NCBI GenBank assembly: GCA_025163595.1
Contig: CP104100.1
Location: 2,356,001 to 2,420,000, forward strand
Length of the DNA: 64,000 bases
Direction: 5' to 3'
DNA from: Phaeobacter sp. G2
GTDB taxonomy: Bacteria > Pseudomonadota > Alphaproteobacteria > Rhodobacterales > Rhodobacteraceae
Part shown: positions 1-8,381 of the stretch, piece by piece
Position numbering within the stretch: the stretch's first letter is position 1
Layout: every line of letters begins with the position of its first letter
Translations under genes and position numbers: made by a program
The notes under the pieces: generated by a model
The model's input: only the letters and a program-made list of their open reading frames with translations
What the model was told of the DNA's origin: nothing
Databases searched by the model: none

Positions 1-2
1 TG

Positions 3-1199
3 CAATCCCTGCGCCAGACGCTGCACCAAAGCCCCGAGATCTCGGGCGAGGAGGTGGAAACCGCGGCGCGTATCACCCAGGAGCTGACGCGCGCCGGGGC
101 GGACCGGGTCTGGACCGGGCTTGGCGGTCATGGCGTTGCGGCTGAATTTTGCGGGCAGCAGGACGGGCCGACAGTCCTGATCCGCTGCGAGCTGGACGCT
201 TTGCCGATCCCTGAAATCTCGCAGGCCCCCTATCGCTCGCAGATCGAGGGCAAGGGGCATCTGTGCGGCCACGACGGCCACATGGTGATGGTGCTGGGGG
301 TGGCGCTGGCGCTAAAAACACGTCCTGCCACGGGCCGGGTGATCCTGTTATTCCAACCCGCAGAAGAAACCGGCGCCGGGGCTGCCGCGGTGATCAATGA
401 TCCGCGCTGGCCTGAGTTGCGACCTGACTTTGCCTTTGCTTATCATAATGTTCCGGGTCGTCCTTTGGGTGAGATTGGTCTGTGTCCAGGGGTAAGTAAC
501 TGTGCCTCCCGTGGGATGAAGATCCGCTTTGGCGGCAAAACCTCCCATGCGGCAGCGCCCGAAGACGGGGTCTCGCCCGCAGGGGTGATCGCAGATCTGA
601 TGCAGAGCCTGCCAGTGCTGGGCCCGGGTGGCGATATGGGGGCTGACTTTGCCCTTGCCACCTTGACCCATGCGCAGCTTGGCGAGGCCAGTTTTGGCAT
701 CGCGCCGGGGGCCGGAGAGCTGCGCATGACCCTGCGCAGCCAGACCGATGCGCGCATGGACCGTCTGGTCCAGGAAGCTGAGGCGCAGCTGGCGCGCGCC
801 CTGGCAAAGGCTGCGCAGCAGGTCGGGGGGCGGGCCGAACATGTGTCCGCCACTGTGTCCGCCACTGTGACCTGGCACGATGTGTTTTTGGCCACCGTAA
901 ATGACGACAGGGCTCTCACAATCGCCAGCACCGCCGCCGCCGCCCTTGGCCTGTCAACACATTCCATGGGCCAGCCGATGCGTTGGTCGGAAGACTTTGG
1001 CCGTTTTGGTCTGGATGGCGCCAAGGCGGCGATGGTGTTCATCGGATCGGGCGAAGCCCAGCCACAGTTGCACAATCCCAATTATGACTATCCAGATGGC
1101 TTAACCCCTACCGGCGTGGCCCTGTTGGTTGAAATTGTCGACCAGTTGTTGGGCAGGCAGGGCGATGCACATGCCCAGCCAAACATCTCTGGCAACTGA
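3..1199 (+). CDS. M20 family metallo-amidohydrolase, 5' end outside window
   Basis: The frame is open from the first bases of the window, so the N-terminus is missing; the visible start (LRQTLHQSPEISGEE) is the usual beginning of the M20D aminoacylase/hippurate-hydrolase fold, so probably only a few residues are lost. Metal-binding motifs are visible: CGHDGHM, PAEETGAG, a YHN histidine and the C-terminal LHNPNYDYPD. The dimerisation 'lid' domain begins around GKTSHAAAPEDG. Such enzymes hydrolyse N-acyl amino acids, amidohydrolysing in the cytoplasm with two Zn/Mn/Co ions. It lies 5 nt upstream of an amino-acid racemase on the same strand, so the two are likely cotranscribed and may act on related amino-acid derivatives. 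The substrate cannot be told from sequence. Confidence 0.9.
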   Translation, partial: QSLRQTLHQSPEISGEEVETAARITQELTRAGADRVWTGLGGHGVAAEFCGQQDGPTVLIRCELDALPIPEISQAPYRSQIEGKGHLCGHDGHMVMVLGVALALKTRPATGRVILLFQPAEETGAGAAAVINDPRWPELRPDFAFAYHNVPGRPLGEIGLCPGVSNCASRGMKIRFGGKTSHAAAPEDGVSPAGVIADLMQSLPVLGPGGDMGADFALATLTHAQLGEASFGIAPGAGELRMTLRSQTDARMDRLVQEAEAQLARALAKAAQQVGGRAEHVSATVSATVTWHDVFLATVNDDRALTIASTAAAALGLSTHSMGQPMRWSEDFGRFGLDGAKAAMVFIGSGEAQPQLHNPNYDYPDGLTPTGVALLVEIVDQLLGRQGDAHAQPNISGN

Positions 1200-1204
1200 C
1201 CCCC

Positions 1205-2359
1205 ATGACGGATCACACAAACGAAAGCGCCTGGTGCGAGATTTCCCCGGCGCAGATTTCGCAGAACCTGCGCCACACCCTGGACCGGCTGCCTGCGCGG
1301 ACCCGGCTTTGTGCCGTAATCAAAGCGGATGCCTATGGGCATGGCATTGAAAACGTGGTGCCTGTGTTGATGGCCCAGGGGGTGAGCCATATCGGGATTT
1401 CCTCCAACGGCGAGGCCCGCGCGGTGCGGGCGGCTGGTTTCACCGGCGCAATCCTGCGTCTGCGCACCGCCACACCGGATGAGGTCAAAAGCGCCTTGGG
1501 AGAGGATGTCCAAGAGCTGGTGGGTTCAGAGGAGGCTCTACTAGCAATTCGGGGCAGGCTGGGAGAGAAGCCGCTGCCAAAGCTGCATATCTCACTGAAT
1601 GCCAATGGGATGTCGCGCGATGGCGTAGAGCTGTCGACACCGCAGGGACGGCAAGCCTGTGGCAATATTTTGAAACTGGGAGCGGGGAAGATCGTCGGGC
1701 TTTGCACTCATTTTCCGTCTAATCACAGTGATGAGCTGGTGAAAAATATTGCAAGGTTTCAACGGGATATCGCCTGGATCTTTGCCAACAGTGACCTGCG
1801 GCGTCAGGACGTTATGATTCACGCCGGCAGCACGTTGACCCTGGTTTCCGGATTGGATCCGCAGGTGGATATGATGCGTTGTGGAGCCATCCTGTTTGGC
1901 ATCGCCGGTCCCAGCCCGGCGTTCCATCCCGCATTGACGCTGAAATCCCAGGTGATCAGCGTAGGATCCTACCCCAAGGGCAGCACAATCGGCTATGATC
2001 GAACCGCAGTTCTGCACCGTGACAGGCGCCTTGCCAGCGTTGCTTTGGGATATGCCAATGGCTACAGCCGTCGGTTTGCCCAAAGCGCCCAGGGGGCTGA
2101 GGGTGCCGAAGTGCTGATCCGGGGGCAGAGCTGCCCGGTGATGGGGGCAATTTCGATGAATACCATCGTGGTAGATGTGACGGAGCTGCCCGAGGTTGCA
2201 ATCAGTGATGAGGTGGTTGCCTTTGGTCAACAGGGCGGGCGAGAGATCGGATCTCAGAGGCTTGAGCAGCTCAGCGGCACCATCATGGCCGATCTCTTTA
2301 CAGATTGGGGGCGCCGCAATCCACGTATTATCTGTGATCGTATTGCCTTGGATGCCTAG
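1205..2359 (+). CDS. alr: PLP-dependent alanine/amino-acid racemase
   Basis: A 384-residue fold-type III PLP racemase. The PLP lysine is K40 in AVIKADAYGHG and the second catalytic base is Y264 in TIGYDRT. It interconverts L- and D-alanine (or other amino acids) for peptidoglycan. Two stretches, SLNANGMSRDGVE (about 130-142) and GYDRT, resemble as I remember them the broad-spectrum racemases (Bsr type) more than classical Alr; unlike the periplasmic Bsr proteins there is no signal peptide. It follows the M20 amidohydrolase by 5 nt, suggesting one transcript. It converges on speD. Classical Alr remains the alternative reading. Confidence 0.9.
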   Translation: MTDHTNESAWCEISPAQISQNLRHTLDRLPARTRLCAVIKADAYGHGIENVVPVLMAQGVSHIGISSNGEARAVRAAGFTGAILRLRTATPDEVKSALGEDVQELVGSEEALLAIRGRLGEKPLPKLHISLNANGMSRDGVELSTPQGRQACGNILKLGAGKIVGLCTHFPSNHSDELVKNIARFQRDIAWIFANSDLRRQDVMIHAGSTLTLVSGLDPQVDMMRCGAILFGIAGPSPAFHPALTLKSQVISVGSYPKGSTIGYDRTAVLHRDRRLASVALGYANGYSRRFAQSAQGAEGAEVLIRGQSCPVMGAISMNTIVVDVTELPEVAISDEVVAFGQQGGREIGSQRLEQLSGTIMADLFTDWGRRNPRIICDRIALDA

Positions 2360-2403
2360 GGCCTGCGGCGCGCGGCAGCAGGTGGTGCTGGTGGCAAACA
2401 CCT

Positions 2404-2420
2404 GGGCGCATTAAGCGCCC
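2404..2420. other. Short GC hairpin between converging alr and speD
   Basis: A 6-bp perfect inverted repeat (GGGCGC, 5-nt loop, GCGCCC) overlaps the speD stop codon at 2411-2413. Neither side has a T-run, so it is at best a weak transcription barrier between the converging genes. Confidence 0.35.
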
Positions 2421-2926
2421 GGATCTGACAGCAGTTCGGCGCCGCGCAACAGCTCCCGCACTGCGACCTCATCGGTGTCAAAGGCGTCTTTGAACACCTC
2501 AACCGCCTTCCATGGCTCGGCATCGCCGCACATGAACACATCGAAGGCGCCGTAGCCGATCTCTGGCCAGGTGTGGACGGTGATGTGACTTTCTCCGAGC
2601 ACCGCGACGCCGGAAACGCCCTGGGGAGAGAATTTGTGAGTATGGATATGCAGCAGGGTTGCGCCACATAGGGTGGCCGCCCGGCGAAAGGCGTCTTGAA
2701 TGCGCTGTTCGCAGTCCAGCCCGGTCGCTTCCATCACCTCGATGATGAGATGGGTGCCGGCAAAGACCCTATTGTCCCGGCGGATAAAGTGATCTGTGCG
2801 ATCGGCCCGCGTCAGGGCGTCCAGGCTTGCAGCAGTGGCTTTGCGCGGGCGATCAGCGGTGGTCGGGGGACTATGCGACGGGGCTGGCTTTGACACTGCG
2901 GGCAGGTGGTCCGTGGTGTCACTCAC
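2411..2926 (-). CDS. speD: S-adenosylmethionine decarboxylase proenzyme
   Basis: About 171 residues. The enzyme decarboxylates SAM to provide the aminopropyl donor for spermidine. It is made as a proenzyme that cleaves itself before a serine to form a pyruvoyl cofactor; the cleavage motif GESHITVH is visible with the serine at about residue 113. HKFSPQGVSGV and DVFMCGD are also family hallmarks of the short bacterial (SpeH-like) class. I chose GTG at 2926, preceded by a G-rich Shine-Dalgarno (CTGGGGGC); the frame stays open to an ATG at 3115 but that stretch does not resemble the family. Even so, a polar N-terminal extension of about 45 residues precedes the conserved domain. No spermidine synthase gene is adjacent. 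Confidence 0.9.
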   Translation of the reverse strand: MSDTTDHLPAVSKPAPSHSPPTTADRPRKATAASLDALTRADRTDHFIRRDNRVFAGTHLIIEVMEATGLDCEQRIQDAFRRAATLCGATLLHIHTHKFSPQGVSGVAVLGESHITVHTWPEIGYGAFDVFMCGDAEPWKAVEVFKDAFDTDEVAVRELLRGAELLSDPGA

Positions 2927-3268
2927 GTTTGCCCCCAGAGGAGTTTGGGAGGCCGTGCAGAGCAATCCGAGTGATCCAAAGTACACCTCTGGTCTTGACC
3001 GGCGTCTTGTTGGGAAGGCGGACCGCCAGTGCAACAAGATCGGGGATAGGGTTGGGGCTGTCCCCAACAAAACGTGGCCCTCCCTAGCATGGGCCATAGC
3101 CAGGCTGCAAGCCAACCGCAGTTGGCAGGCTTGCTCGAAAGGCGGCTAAAGTGGCGTGCAGGGCGCGGGCTAAAAAAGGTGGGGGCGGAGGTAAGATTTA
3201 GAGGGGGTAATAAATAAAAAGGGCCGGGGACAAGCCCCGGCCATCAGTTGGTTCCTTTGCCCAGGGGA
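2927..3268. other. Intergenic region between speD and the DUF1127 gene
   Basis: Holds the speD 5' region and the terminator of the upstream gene. A 7-bp hairpin (GTTGGGG, CTGT loop, CCCCAAC) lies at 3051-3068 within the probable speD leader. I recognise no known riboswitch and no further gene. Confidence 0.5.
3216..3242 (-). terminator. Rho-independent terminator of the DUF1127 gene
   Basis: An 8-bp perfect stem (GGCCGGGG 3222-3229 with CCCCGGCC 3235-3242, loop ACAAG). Read on the minus strand it is followed by five T and further T/A-rich sequence, just downstream of the DUF1127 stop. Confidence 0.8.
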
Positions 3269-3502
3269 TCAAGGGCGCCAGAACGGAAGAGTTCCTTGAT
3301 AATGAGCTTCCTCGCGGGAAATCCCAATGTCATTCAGTTGCTCTGCGCTAAGATGGCGCAGCTCTTTTCGCGTGGTGTGACGGATCGACCATTTGGTGAC
3401 GAGAACTGCAAAAGCAACGGCCGCCTGTGCCAGCACTGGCAGGGCAGGGCGGCTGTTCAGGTAGGAGGTGTGCGATGGGCTCTGGGTTGCAGAAGTTGTC
3501 AT
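3269..3502 (-). CDS. DUF1127 domain small protein
   Basis: A 77-residue protein. The C-terminal half carries the DUF1127 signature RKELRHLSAEQLNDIGISREEA, a short helical, basic motif. The start ATG at 3502 is preceded by AAAGGA at a good distance, whereas the longer open frame runs into the next gene's regulatory region and coding sequence. The first 45 residues contain a weakly hydrophobic segment (LAQAAVAFAVLV). DUF1127 proteins are small alphaproteobacterial proteins; some have been linked to RNA binding, phosphate or stress physiology, but no function can be assigned here. It is divergent from a MocR regulator with a 93-bp shared region full of repeats, so that regulator probably controls it. 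Confidence 0.85.
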   Translation of the reverse strand: MTTSATQSPSHTSYLNSRPALPVLAQAAVAFAVLVTKWSIRHTTRKELRHLSAEQLNDIGISREEAHYQGTLPFWRP

Positions 3503-3515
3503 GGTCGTTTCCTTT

Positions 3516-3606
3516 ATTGTGTTGATACAATCCCAATTGTCTGTTATGTAAATTTGATACAATGAATAAAACTGGCTGTCTAAGGATGGATTGTAATGGG
3601 TACAAT
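3516..3606. promoter_or_regulatory. Operator-like repeats between DUF1127 and mocR genes
   Basis: TTGATACAAT occurs at 3522-3531 and again at 3554-3563, 32 bp apart. A third TACAAT at 3601-3606 lies 43 bp from the second and forms an inverted repeat with ATTGTA at 3590-3595, overlapping the mocR start codon. Spacings near three and four helical turns put all copies on one DNA face. MocR/GabR-type dimers are known to bind direct repeats in their own divergent promoter, so this is the likely autoregulatory site. Confidence 0.6.
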
Positions 3607-4999
3607 TTGGTCGCCGGACCTCGAAGGTAAATCCGGGCCGAAATACCAGCGGGTCGCGGATACCATCCGCACGGCGGTTGATGATGGCGTTTTGCAATGC
3701 GGCACAAAGCTGCCACCGGTGCGGGAATTGGCCTACCAGCTGAGGATCACACCCGGCACTGTTGCGCGGGCCTATACGCTCTTGACGGATGAGGGTTTGT
3801 TGCAGGCGGAGGTTGGGCGCGGCACCTTTGTTGCGGAAAAGCAAAGCCGCGTTCTGGACGATGTCTGGTCCCGCGAGCTGCACCTGCAAGAAGCCAGAGA
3901 TCCCCATCACGTCAGTCTGTTTAGCCCGCGTATGGTGGATGTTGGGCAGGTTTCCGCCCTGCGCCAGGCGATGGAGCAAGTCTCCAGAGGCGACCCTTTG
4001 CTGTTCTTGAACTATCCCACACGGGATGCCTATCTGCCGGTGCGACAGGCCGTGGTGCATTGGCTGGAGGGGCAGGCACTGGGGCCATTGGGGGAGGCGG
4101 ATGTGGTTCTGACCCATGGGGGGCAAAATGGTATCCTGACAGTGTTGCAGACAGTGCTGCGGGACCCGCAGCCGGTGATCCTGGTGGAGGATCTGTCCTA
4201 TGCAGGATTCCGCCGGGCCGCAGAGCTGTTGCGGGCCAAAGTCCTGGGTGTCGCCATGGATGAACAGGGAATTGTACCAGACTCGTTAGAGCTAGCGATT
4301 CGCAAATCTGGCGCGCAGGTACTTTGTACCAGTCCAGAAGTGCACAATCCGACTGGCCTGTTCACCCCCCTGAAACGGCGGCAAGAAATCGTCGAAGTCG
4401 CGCGGCGCCATGGGGTGCAGATCGTCGAGGATGATTGCTACCGGATGGGAGAGGCCAAGGCGCCAAGTTACCGCGCACTGGCACCGGATATGACCTGGCA
4501 TGTGTTTTCGATATCCAAGAACCTGACACCGGCGCTGCGGGTTGGCTTTGCGCTGGCCCCCACGGGGCGGTCGCAGGATCTGCGCCGGGCTGCGGAATAT
4601 AGCTATTTTGGTCTGGCCCAGCCACTGGCGGAAGTCACCCGGATCCTGCTGTCAGACCCCCGCACCAAGGAGCTGGCGCGCGAGGTGCGCCGGGAGATGG
4701 CCAAATATGTCCGGGTTGCAGTGAATGCACTGGGCGGTTTTGAACTGGTCTGGAACGATGAGGTGCCGTTTTTGTGGCTGAAACTCCCGGCAGGCTGGCG
4801 TTCAGCCGCCTTTACCCGCGCAGCCGAGGCCAAGGGGGTTCAAATCCGGTCGGCAGATGAATTTGCCCTGCGTGATGGACGCGCGCCCAACGCGGTGCGC
4901 ATCTGCGTCAATGGCCATGTCAGTCTTAAGCGGTTCGAAGAGGCCATGCAGCGGTTGCGCGCCTTGTTGGACAACCCGCCCGAACAGATCAGCGTGTGA
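3596..4999 (+). CDS. MocR-type GntR regulator with aminotransferase domain
   Basis: 467 residues. Residues about 10-82 form a GntR winged helix (ITPGTVARAYTLLTDEGLL, ending in the typical EVGRGTFVA). The rest is a fold-type I aminotransferase domain with N251 (HNPTG), D280 (VEDDCYR) and the PLP lysine K308 (SISKNL). MocR regulators sense PLP or a PLP-amino-acid adduct and control vitamin B6, GABA, taurine or similar genes. An AAGGATGG Shine-Dalgarno precedes ATG 3596. It is divergent from the DUF1127 gene and shares operator-like repeats with it. No aminotransferase or pdx gene is nearby, so the effector is unknown. Confidence 0.9.
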   Translation: MGTIWSPDLEGKSGPKYQRVADTIRTAVDDGVLQCGTKLPPVRELAYQLRITPGTVARAYTLLTDEGLLQAEVGRGTFVAEKQSRVLDDVWSRELHLQEARDPHHVSLFSPRMVDVGQVSALRQAMEQVSRGDPLLFLNYPTRDAYLPVRQAVVHWLEGQALGPLGEADVVLTHGGQNGILTVLQTVLRDPQPVILVEDLSYAGFRRAAELLRAKVLGVAMDEQGIVPDSLELAIRKSGAQVLCTSPEVHNPTGLFTPLKRRQEIVEVARRHGVQIVEDDCYRMGEAKAPSYRALAPDMTWHVFSISKNLTPALRVGFALAPTGRSQDLRRAAEYSYFGLAQPLAEVTRILLSDPRTKELAREVRREMAKYVRVAVNALGGFELVWNDEVPFLWLKLPAGWRSAAFTRAAEAKGVQIRSADEFALRDGRAPNAVRICVNGHVSLKRFEEAMQRLRALLDNPPEQISV

Positions 5000-5023
5000 T
5001 AATCTGTCGGGCGGGGCTATGTA

Positions 5024-5566
5024 TTACTTCTCTGCGAGATCGATCCAAACGTTGGATTCGCCGGTGCTATAGGACCAATTGTCTTTGCTTGCGAGAATGC
5101 CAGTCATGACCGCTGCGGCGATAAGCCCGGCAACTGAGGTCTCCACAACAACAACCCCATCAAGCGTTGGGTCGTGGGTATAACGTGTCGAAAGTTCCGG
5201 TGTTTTACAGGTCATTCTGAGCTGGGAAGGTTTGCCGTGGAATTTAGGTAGATGAACAATAGCCGGGGTTTGAAACTGCGCCGAGAATTCTGCGGTATCA
5301 ATAGTACAGGTGGCGCCAGTAATTTCCGTGCGTTGCACACCGCCGGGTCTGGAGTTGGGGTTGGATTCGTATTGGTTTTGAAGTTCTTGCGAGGTCTCTG
5401 TTGGAACAAATGTCCGGATTACCGGTTTGGTGTAGCCAACGACTCGATCAGCAGCTGTGTTATTTTTGAGCGAGACGGTGATAGGGGACTGTTTAACCGG
5501 AACGCCTTGCGTGCAAGCAGTGACAATAAAGGCGAGTGGGTAAATCAGGAGTGTTGAAAGTCTCAT
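5024..5566 (-). CDS. Predicted lipoprotein of unknown function
   Basis: 180 residues. The N-terminus MRLSTLLIYPLAFIVTAC is a lipoprotein signal with Cys18 as the likely acylated residue. ATG 5566 is preceded by AAAGG at good spacing and by a possible promoter at 5714-5742. The mature part has a predicted beta-rich region and a hydrophobic segment near residues 147-160 (VAGLIAAAVMTGILA). I recognise no domain family. It converges with the mocR gene and is divergent from rplM. Confidence 0.75.
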   Translation of the reverse strand: MRLSTLLIYPLAFIVTACTQGVPVKQSPITVSLKNNTAADRVVGYTKPVIRTFVPTETSQELQNQYESNPNSRPGGVQRTEITGATCTIDTAEFSAQFQTPAIVHLPKFHGKPSQLRMTCKTPELSTRYTHDPTLDGVVVVETSVAGLIAAAVMTGILASKDNWSYSTGESNVWIDLAEK

Positions 5567-5713
5567 GTGTAACCTTTGAGTTGTGTTGGTCTTGTGTAAT
5601 CTCTTTTGAGGACGGAAGAACACTTCTTGGGGACATAGGGGGGGGCGATGGTGTGCAAATGTCACGGGTGGGACTGATCAGCCGGAAAGTTCAGTCTTAT
5701 GCTTTGGGGTATT

Positions 5714-5742
5714 ATTATACCTATTTTTTAAGATACTGAAAA
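5714..5742 (-). promoter_or_regulatory. Possible promoter of the lipoprotein gene
   Basis: On the minus strand a perfect TATAAT (+ strand ATTATA 5714-5719) lies 17 bp downstream of TTTTCA (5737-5742). It would give a leader of roughly 140 nt before ATG 5566. Confidence 0.45.
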
Positions 5743-5769
5743 CAAACACTTTAAACATGTTTGTTGGCA

Positions 5770-5798
5770 TTGACGCAGGTCGGGGAACTCCGTAAACC
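5770..5798 (+). promoter_or_regulatory. Possible rplM-rpsI promoter
   Basis: TTGACG (5770-5775), a 17-bp spacer and TAAACC (5793-5798), placing a start near 5805, about 60 nt before rplM. The -35 is good but the -10 matches only half of the consensus. Confidence 0.4.
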
Positions 5799-5863
5799 CT
5801 GTCCATCAAATCGGGCGCTGGACCTTTGTTCTGCGTCGTCACGACAAACAGGATTGACCTGCC

Positions 5864-6322
5864 ATGAAAACCTTCTCTGCTACACCGGCAGATATCGACA
5901 AGAAATGGATCATCATTGACGCCGAAGGCGTCGTGCTGGGCCGTCTCGCATCGATCATTGCCATGCGCCTGCGTGGTAAGCACAAAGCAACCTTCACTCC
6001 GCATATGGACATGGGTGACAACGTCATCGTGATCAATGCCGAGAAAATCCAGATGACAGGCAAGAAGCGCGACGAGCACTTCTACTGGCACACCGGTCAC
6101 CCCGGTGGCATCAAATCCCGCACCAAGCAGGAAATCCTGGAAGGCAAGCACCCCGAGCGTGTTGTCTATCAGGCGGTCAAACGCATGCTGCCAGGCAACC
6201 GCCTGTCGCGTCAGCAGATGACCAACCTGCGCATCTATGCTGGCACCGAACATGGGCATGAAGCCCAGGCGCCTGAAGTTCTGGACGTGAAGTCCATGAA
6301 CAAGAAAAACACGCGGAGCTGA
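5864..6322 (+). CDS. rplM: 50S ribosomal protein L13
   Basis: 152 residues, full length for alphaproteobacterial L13. Recognisable stretches are [41 protein letters not shown] and [20 protein letters not shown]13 is an early assembly protein of the large subunit that binds 23S rRNA. ATG 5864 follows AGGA. It is 5 nt upstream of rpsI, the universal L13-S9 pair, so the two are translated from one message. Confidence 0.98.
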   Translation: MKTFSATPADIDKKWIIIDAEGVVLGRLASIIAMRLRGKHKATFTPHMDMGDNVIVINAEKIQMTGKKRDEHFYWHTGHPGGIKSRTKQEILEGKHPERVVYQAVKRMLPGNRLSRQQMTNLRIYAGTEHGHEAQAPEVLDVKSMNKKNTRS

Positions 6323-6327
6323 TATCG

Positions 6328-6813
6328 ATGACTGATCAGATCAACACTCTCGAAGAGCTGAGCGCCGTTGCTGGCGTTGAGGTTGTCGCCGAAGACATCA
6401 TCGCCCGTGAACCCGTTCGTGACGAACTGGGCCGTGCCTATGCCACTGGTAAGCGTAAAGATGCGGTTGCCCGCGTCTGGATCAAGCCTGGCTCCGGCAA
6501 GGTTGTGGTGAACGGCAAGGAAATGAAAGCCTACTTCGCCCGCCCGGTTCTGCAGATGATCCTGCGCCAGCCGTTCACGGTTGCCGGTGTCGAAGACCAG
6601 TTTGACGTCTACGCGACGGTCAAAGGTGGCGGTCTTTCCGGTCAGGCCGGTGCGGTTAAGCACGGTGTTTCCAAGGCGCTGCAGCTTTATGATCCCGCCC
6701 TGCGCGGCGCTCTGAAAGCCGCTGGCTTCCTGACACGCGACAGCCGTGTTGTTGAACGTAAGAAGTTTGGCCGCCGCAAAGCGCGTCGTTCCTTCCAGTT
6801 CTCCAAGCGTTAA
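6328..6813 (+). CDS. rpsI: 30S ribosomal protein S9
   Basis: 161 residues with the usual acidic alphaproteobacterial N-terminal extension (about 35 residues) before [14 protein letters not shown]. The C-terminus ends [11 protein letters not shown], whose basic tail reaches the decoding centre and contacts P-site tRNA. It is cotranscribed with rplM and followed by a strong terminator. Confidence 0.98.
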   Translation: MTDQINTLEELSAVAGVEVVAEDIIAREPVRDELGRAYATGKRKDAVARVWIKPGSGKVVVNGKEMKAYFARPVLQMILRQPFTVAGVEDQFDVYATVKGGGLSGQAGAVKHGVSKALQLYDPALRGALKAAGFLTRDSRVVERKKFGRRKARRSFQFSKR

Positions 6814-6836
6814 ATTCACCACATATGTGGTTTTGG

Positions 6837-6866
6837 GGGCTGCCTTCGGGCGGCCCTTTTTCTTTT
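6837..6866 (+). terminator. Rho-independent terminator of rplM-rpsI
   Basis: An 8-bp stem (GGGCTGCC with GGCGGCCC, one G-T wobble) closed by a stable TTCG tetraloop and followed by TTTTTCTTTT, 24 nt after the rpsI stop. Confidence 0.9.
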
Positions 6867-7081
6867 GTGAATTGTTTACCCCATGGGACTCAACCTGTTT
6901 GGGGCGGTTTTGCAAAAGCTGTTCATCCAGGCCGCTGTTTAGCCAGGCCAAGGTCTTGCGCCAGTTGCGCGCCCGCGTCTCGTCGGTGGGGTTGGCGATA
7001 AGCGACTTAAACAGTTTTCAAACATTTTGCCGCTAATGTGAGCCATGCCCAGAACGGGTACAATTAGGGGAGAAACCAGCA

Positions 7082-7681
7082 TTGAATGAATCAATGATCA
7101 CAGAAACGCCGATTGGCAACGGCAAAGCAGTCATTGGGCGTTTCACCCTGGGCTGCGACGACATCACTTTCCATAATACAGGGGAAGGGACCAATGTTGC
7201 GATCGGTTCATTTTGCTCCATTGCGGAAGAGGTGAAAATCATCCTTGGGGGGCAGCACAAGATTAACCGCATTGCCAGCTTCCCTGTGGAACAGATTTTT
7301 CAGGATGAGCATGTCCCTGAGGAAAATCAGAGAGACATGGATGTCATCATCGGCAATGATGTCTGGATCGGCCACGGCGCGACCATCATGCCGGGAGTGA
7401 AGATCGCTGACGGTGCGGTCATTGCGGCCAACGCCACTGTTTTTAAGGATATTGGTCCCTTTGAGATCTGGGGCGGCAATCCGGCGACCTTCCAGCGCAA
7501 ACGTTTTGACGATGACATGATTGCGGCGCTTCAGGATCTTGCCTGGTGGAACCTGCCCGAGGAACTCATCGAGGGCATGGCGCCGCTTTTGTCGACAGTG
7601 CCGACGCTAGAGCTGGTTGCTGAGCTGAAAACGATCGTCAGGGACTTGGTTGTCTTTGAAGGGGATGAAGCCGCCGCCTGA
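7082..7681 (+). CDS. CatB-like hexapeptide-repeat O-acetyltransferase
   Basis: 199 residues from a TTG start at 7082, which an AGGGGAGA Shine-Dalgarno 8 nt upstream supports better than ATG 7094. Left-handed beta-helix hexapeptides run through the middle (IGNDVWIGHGATIMPGV, IADGAVIAANATVFKD) and the family end motif GGNPATFQRKRFDDDMI is clear. The catalytic histidine is likely that of GGQHKIN. Relatives include chloramphenicol and streptogramin acetyltransferases (CatB/Vat) and many of unknown substrate, so drug resistance should not be assumed. It is monocistronic, after a short leader. Confidence 0.88.
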   Translation: MNESMITETPIGNGKAVIGRFTLGCDDITFHNTGEGTNVAIGSFCSIAEEVKIILGGQHKINRIASFPVEQIFQDEHVPEENQRDMDVIIGNDVWIGHGATIMPGVKIADGAVIAANATVFKDIGPFEIWGGNPATFQRKRFDDDMIAALQDLAWWNLPEELIEGMAPLLSTVPTLELVAELKTIVRDLVVFEGDEAAA

Positions 7682-7763
7682 GCTGCGAAATCTCTGAAAG
7701 ACGGTCGAGAAGAGCCCTGAATTCTTTGGGGCCTTTTTCTGTGCGGCGACGCCTTTTGCAGCG

Positions 7764-8381
7764 TCAGCTGTCCGGCTCAATCAGACCCAGGCCACGCAGA
7801 TAGATGCCGATGCCGGTTTCCAGCAAATCTTCTGGCGGAAAGGGCGAGGTCGCGCCTGGAGTGTTGCGGGCATAGAGCTCGACTACACCGTGGCTCATTG
7901 CCAGGATATGGGCGGAAAACATCGAGGCAGGGGGACGTTTGTCCGCGGGAATTTGTTGGCTCAGATCATCTGCGGCGCGTTCCAGAATGTTACGGGCGCG
8001 ATGGGCCGCCTCGGCCAGTTCCGGAGTGCGGTTGCTGGCGATGCCGCTTTCGAACATGGCGATGTAATGGCCGGGGTGTTTGCGCGCAAAGGCGAGATAG
8101 GCACGGCCTGTGGCCTCAAAGGCGGCCAGAGGTGAGGGCTGATATTTATCATAGGCATGCTGCATCAGGTCGGCAAACATCAAAAAACCCTGACGCGCAG
8201 CCTCTGCAATCAGATCTTCGCGGCCTTCAAAGTGGCGGTAAACGGCGGCAGGGGTTACCCCGGTCTGTTTTGCAGCCTCGGAGAGCGTAAAGCCCGTAGG
8301 GCCTTTCATCTCGATCAGACGCAGGGCTGCCTCAACCAGAGCTTGCCGTAGATTGCCGTGATGATAGCCGCGTTTAGACAT
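7764..8381 (-). CDS. TetR/AcrR family transcriptional regulator
   Basis: 205 residues. The N-terminal helix-turn-helix is clear ([28 protein letters not shown], about residues 31-58), starting [15 protein letters not shown] as in TetR proteins with a WHG-type ligand domain. Its start overlaps the 3' end of ppk2 by 8 nt, so it is translated from the ppk2 message. It may report on a ligand linked to polyphosphate or stress, but this is inference. Ligand unknown. Confidence 0.9.
   Translation of the reverse strand: MSKRGYHHGNLRQALVEAALRLIEMKGPTGFTLSEAAKQTGVTPAAVYRHFEGREDLIAEAARQGFLMFADLMQHAYDKYQPSPLAAFEATGRAYLAFARKHPGHYIAMFESGIASNRTPELAEAAHRARNILERAADDLSQQIPADKRPPASMFSAHILAMSHGVVELYARNTPGATSPFPPEDLLETGIGIYLRGLGLIEPDS

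Noticed and set aside
5000..5900. Possible hairpin at 5709-5722 as a terminator
   Set aside because: The GGTAT/ATACC arms are short and AT-rich and there is no plus-strand gene upstream; the same bases give a TATAAT promoter on the minus strand.
7682..7763. Terminator-like sequence after the acetyltransferase gene
   Set aside because: GCCC/GGGC arms are only four to five pairs with a long loop; the five T's after them make it possible but too weak to annotate.
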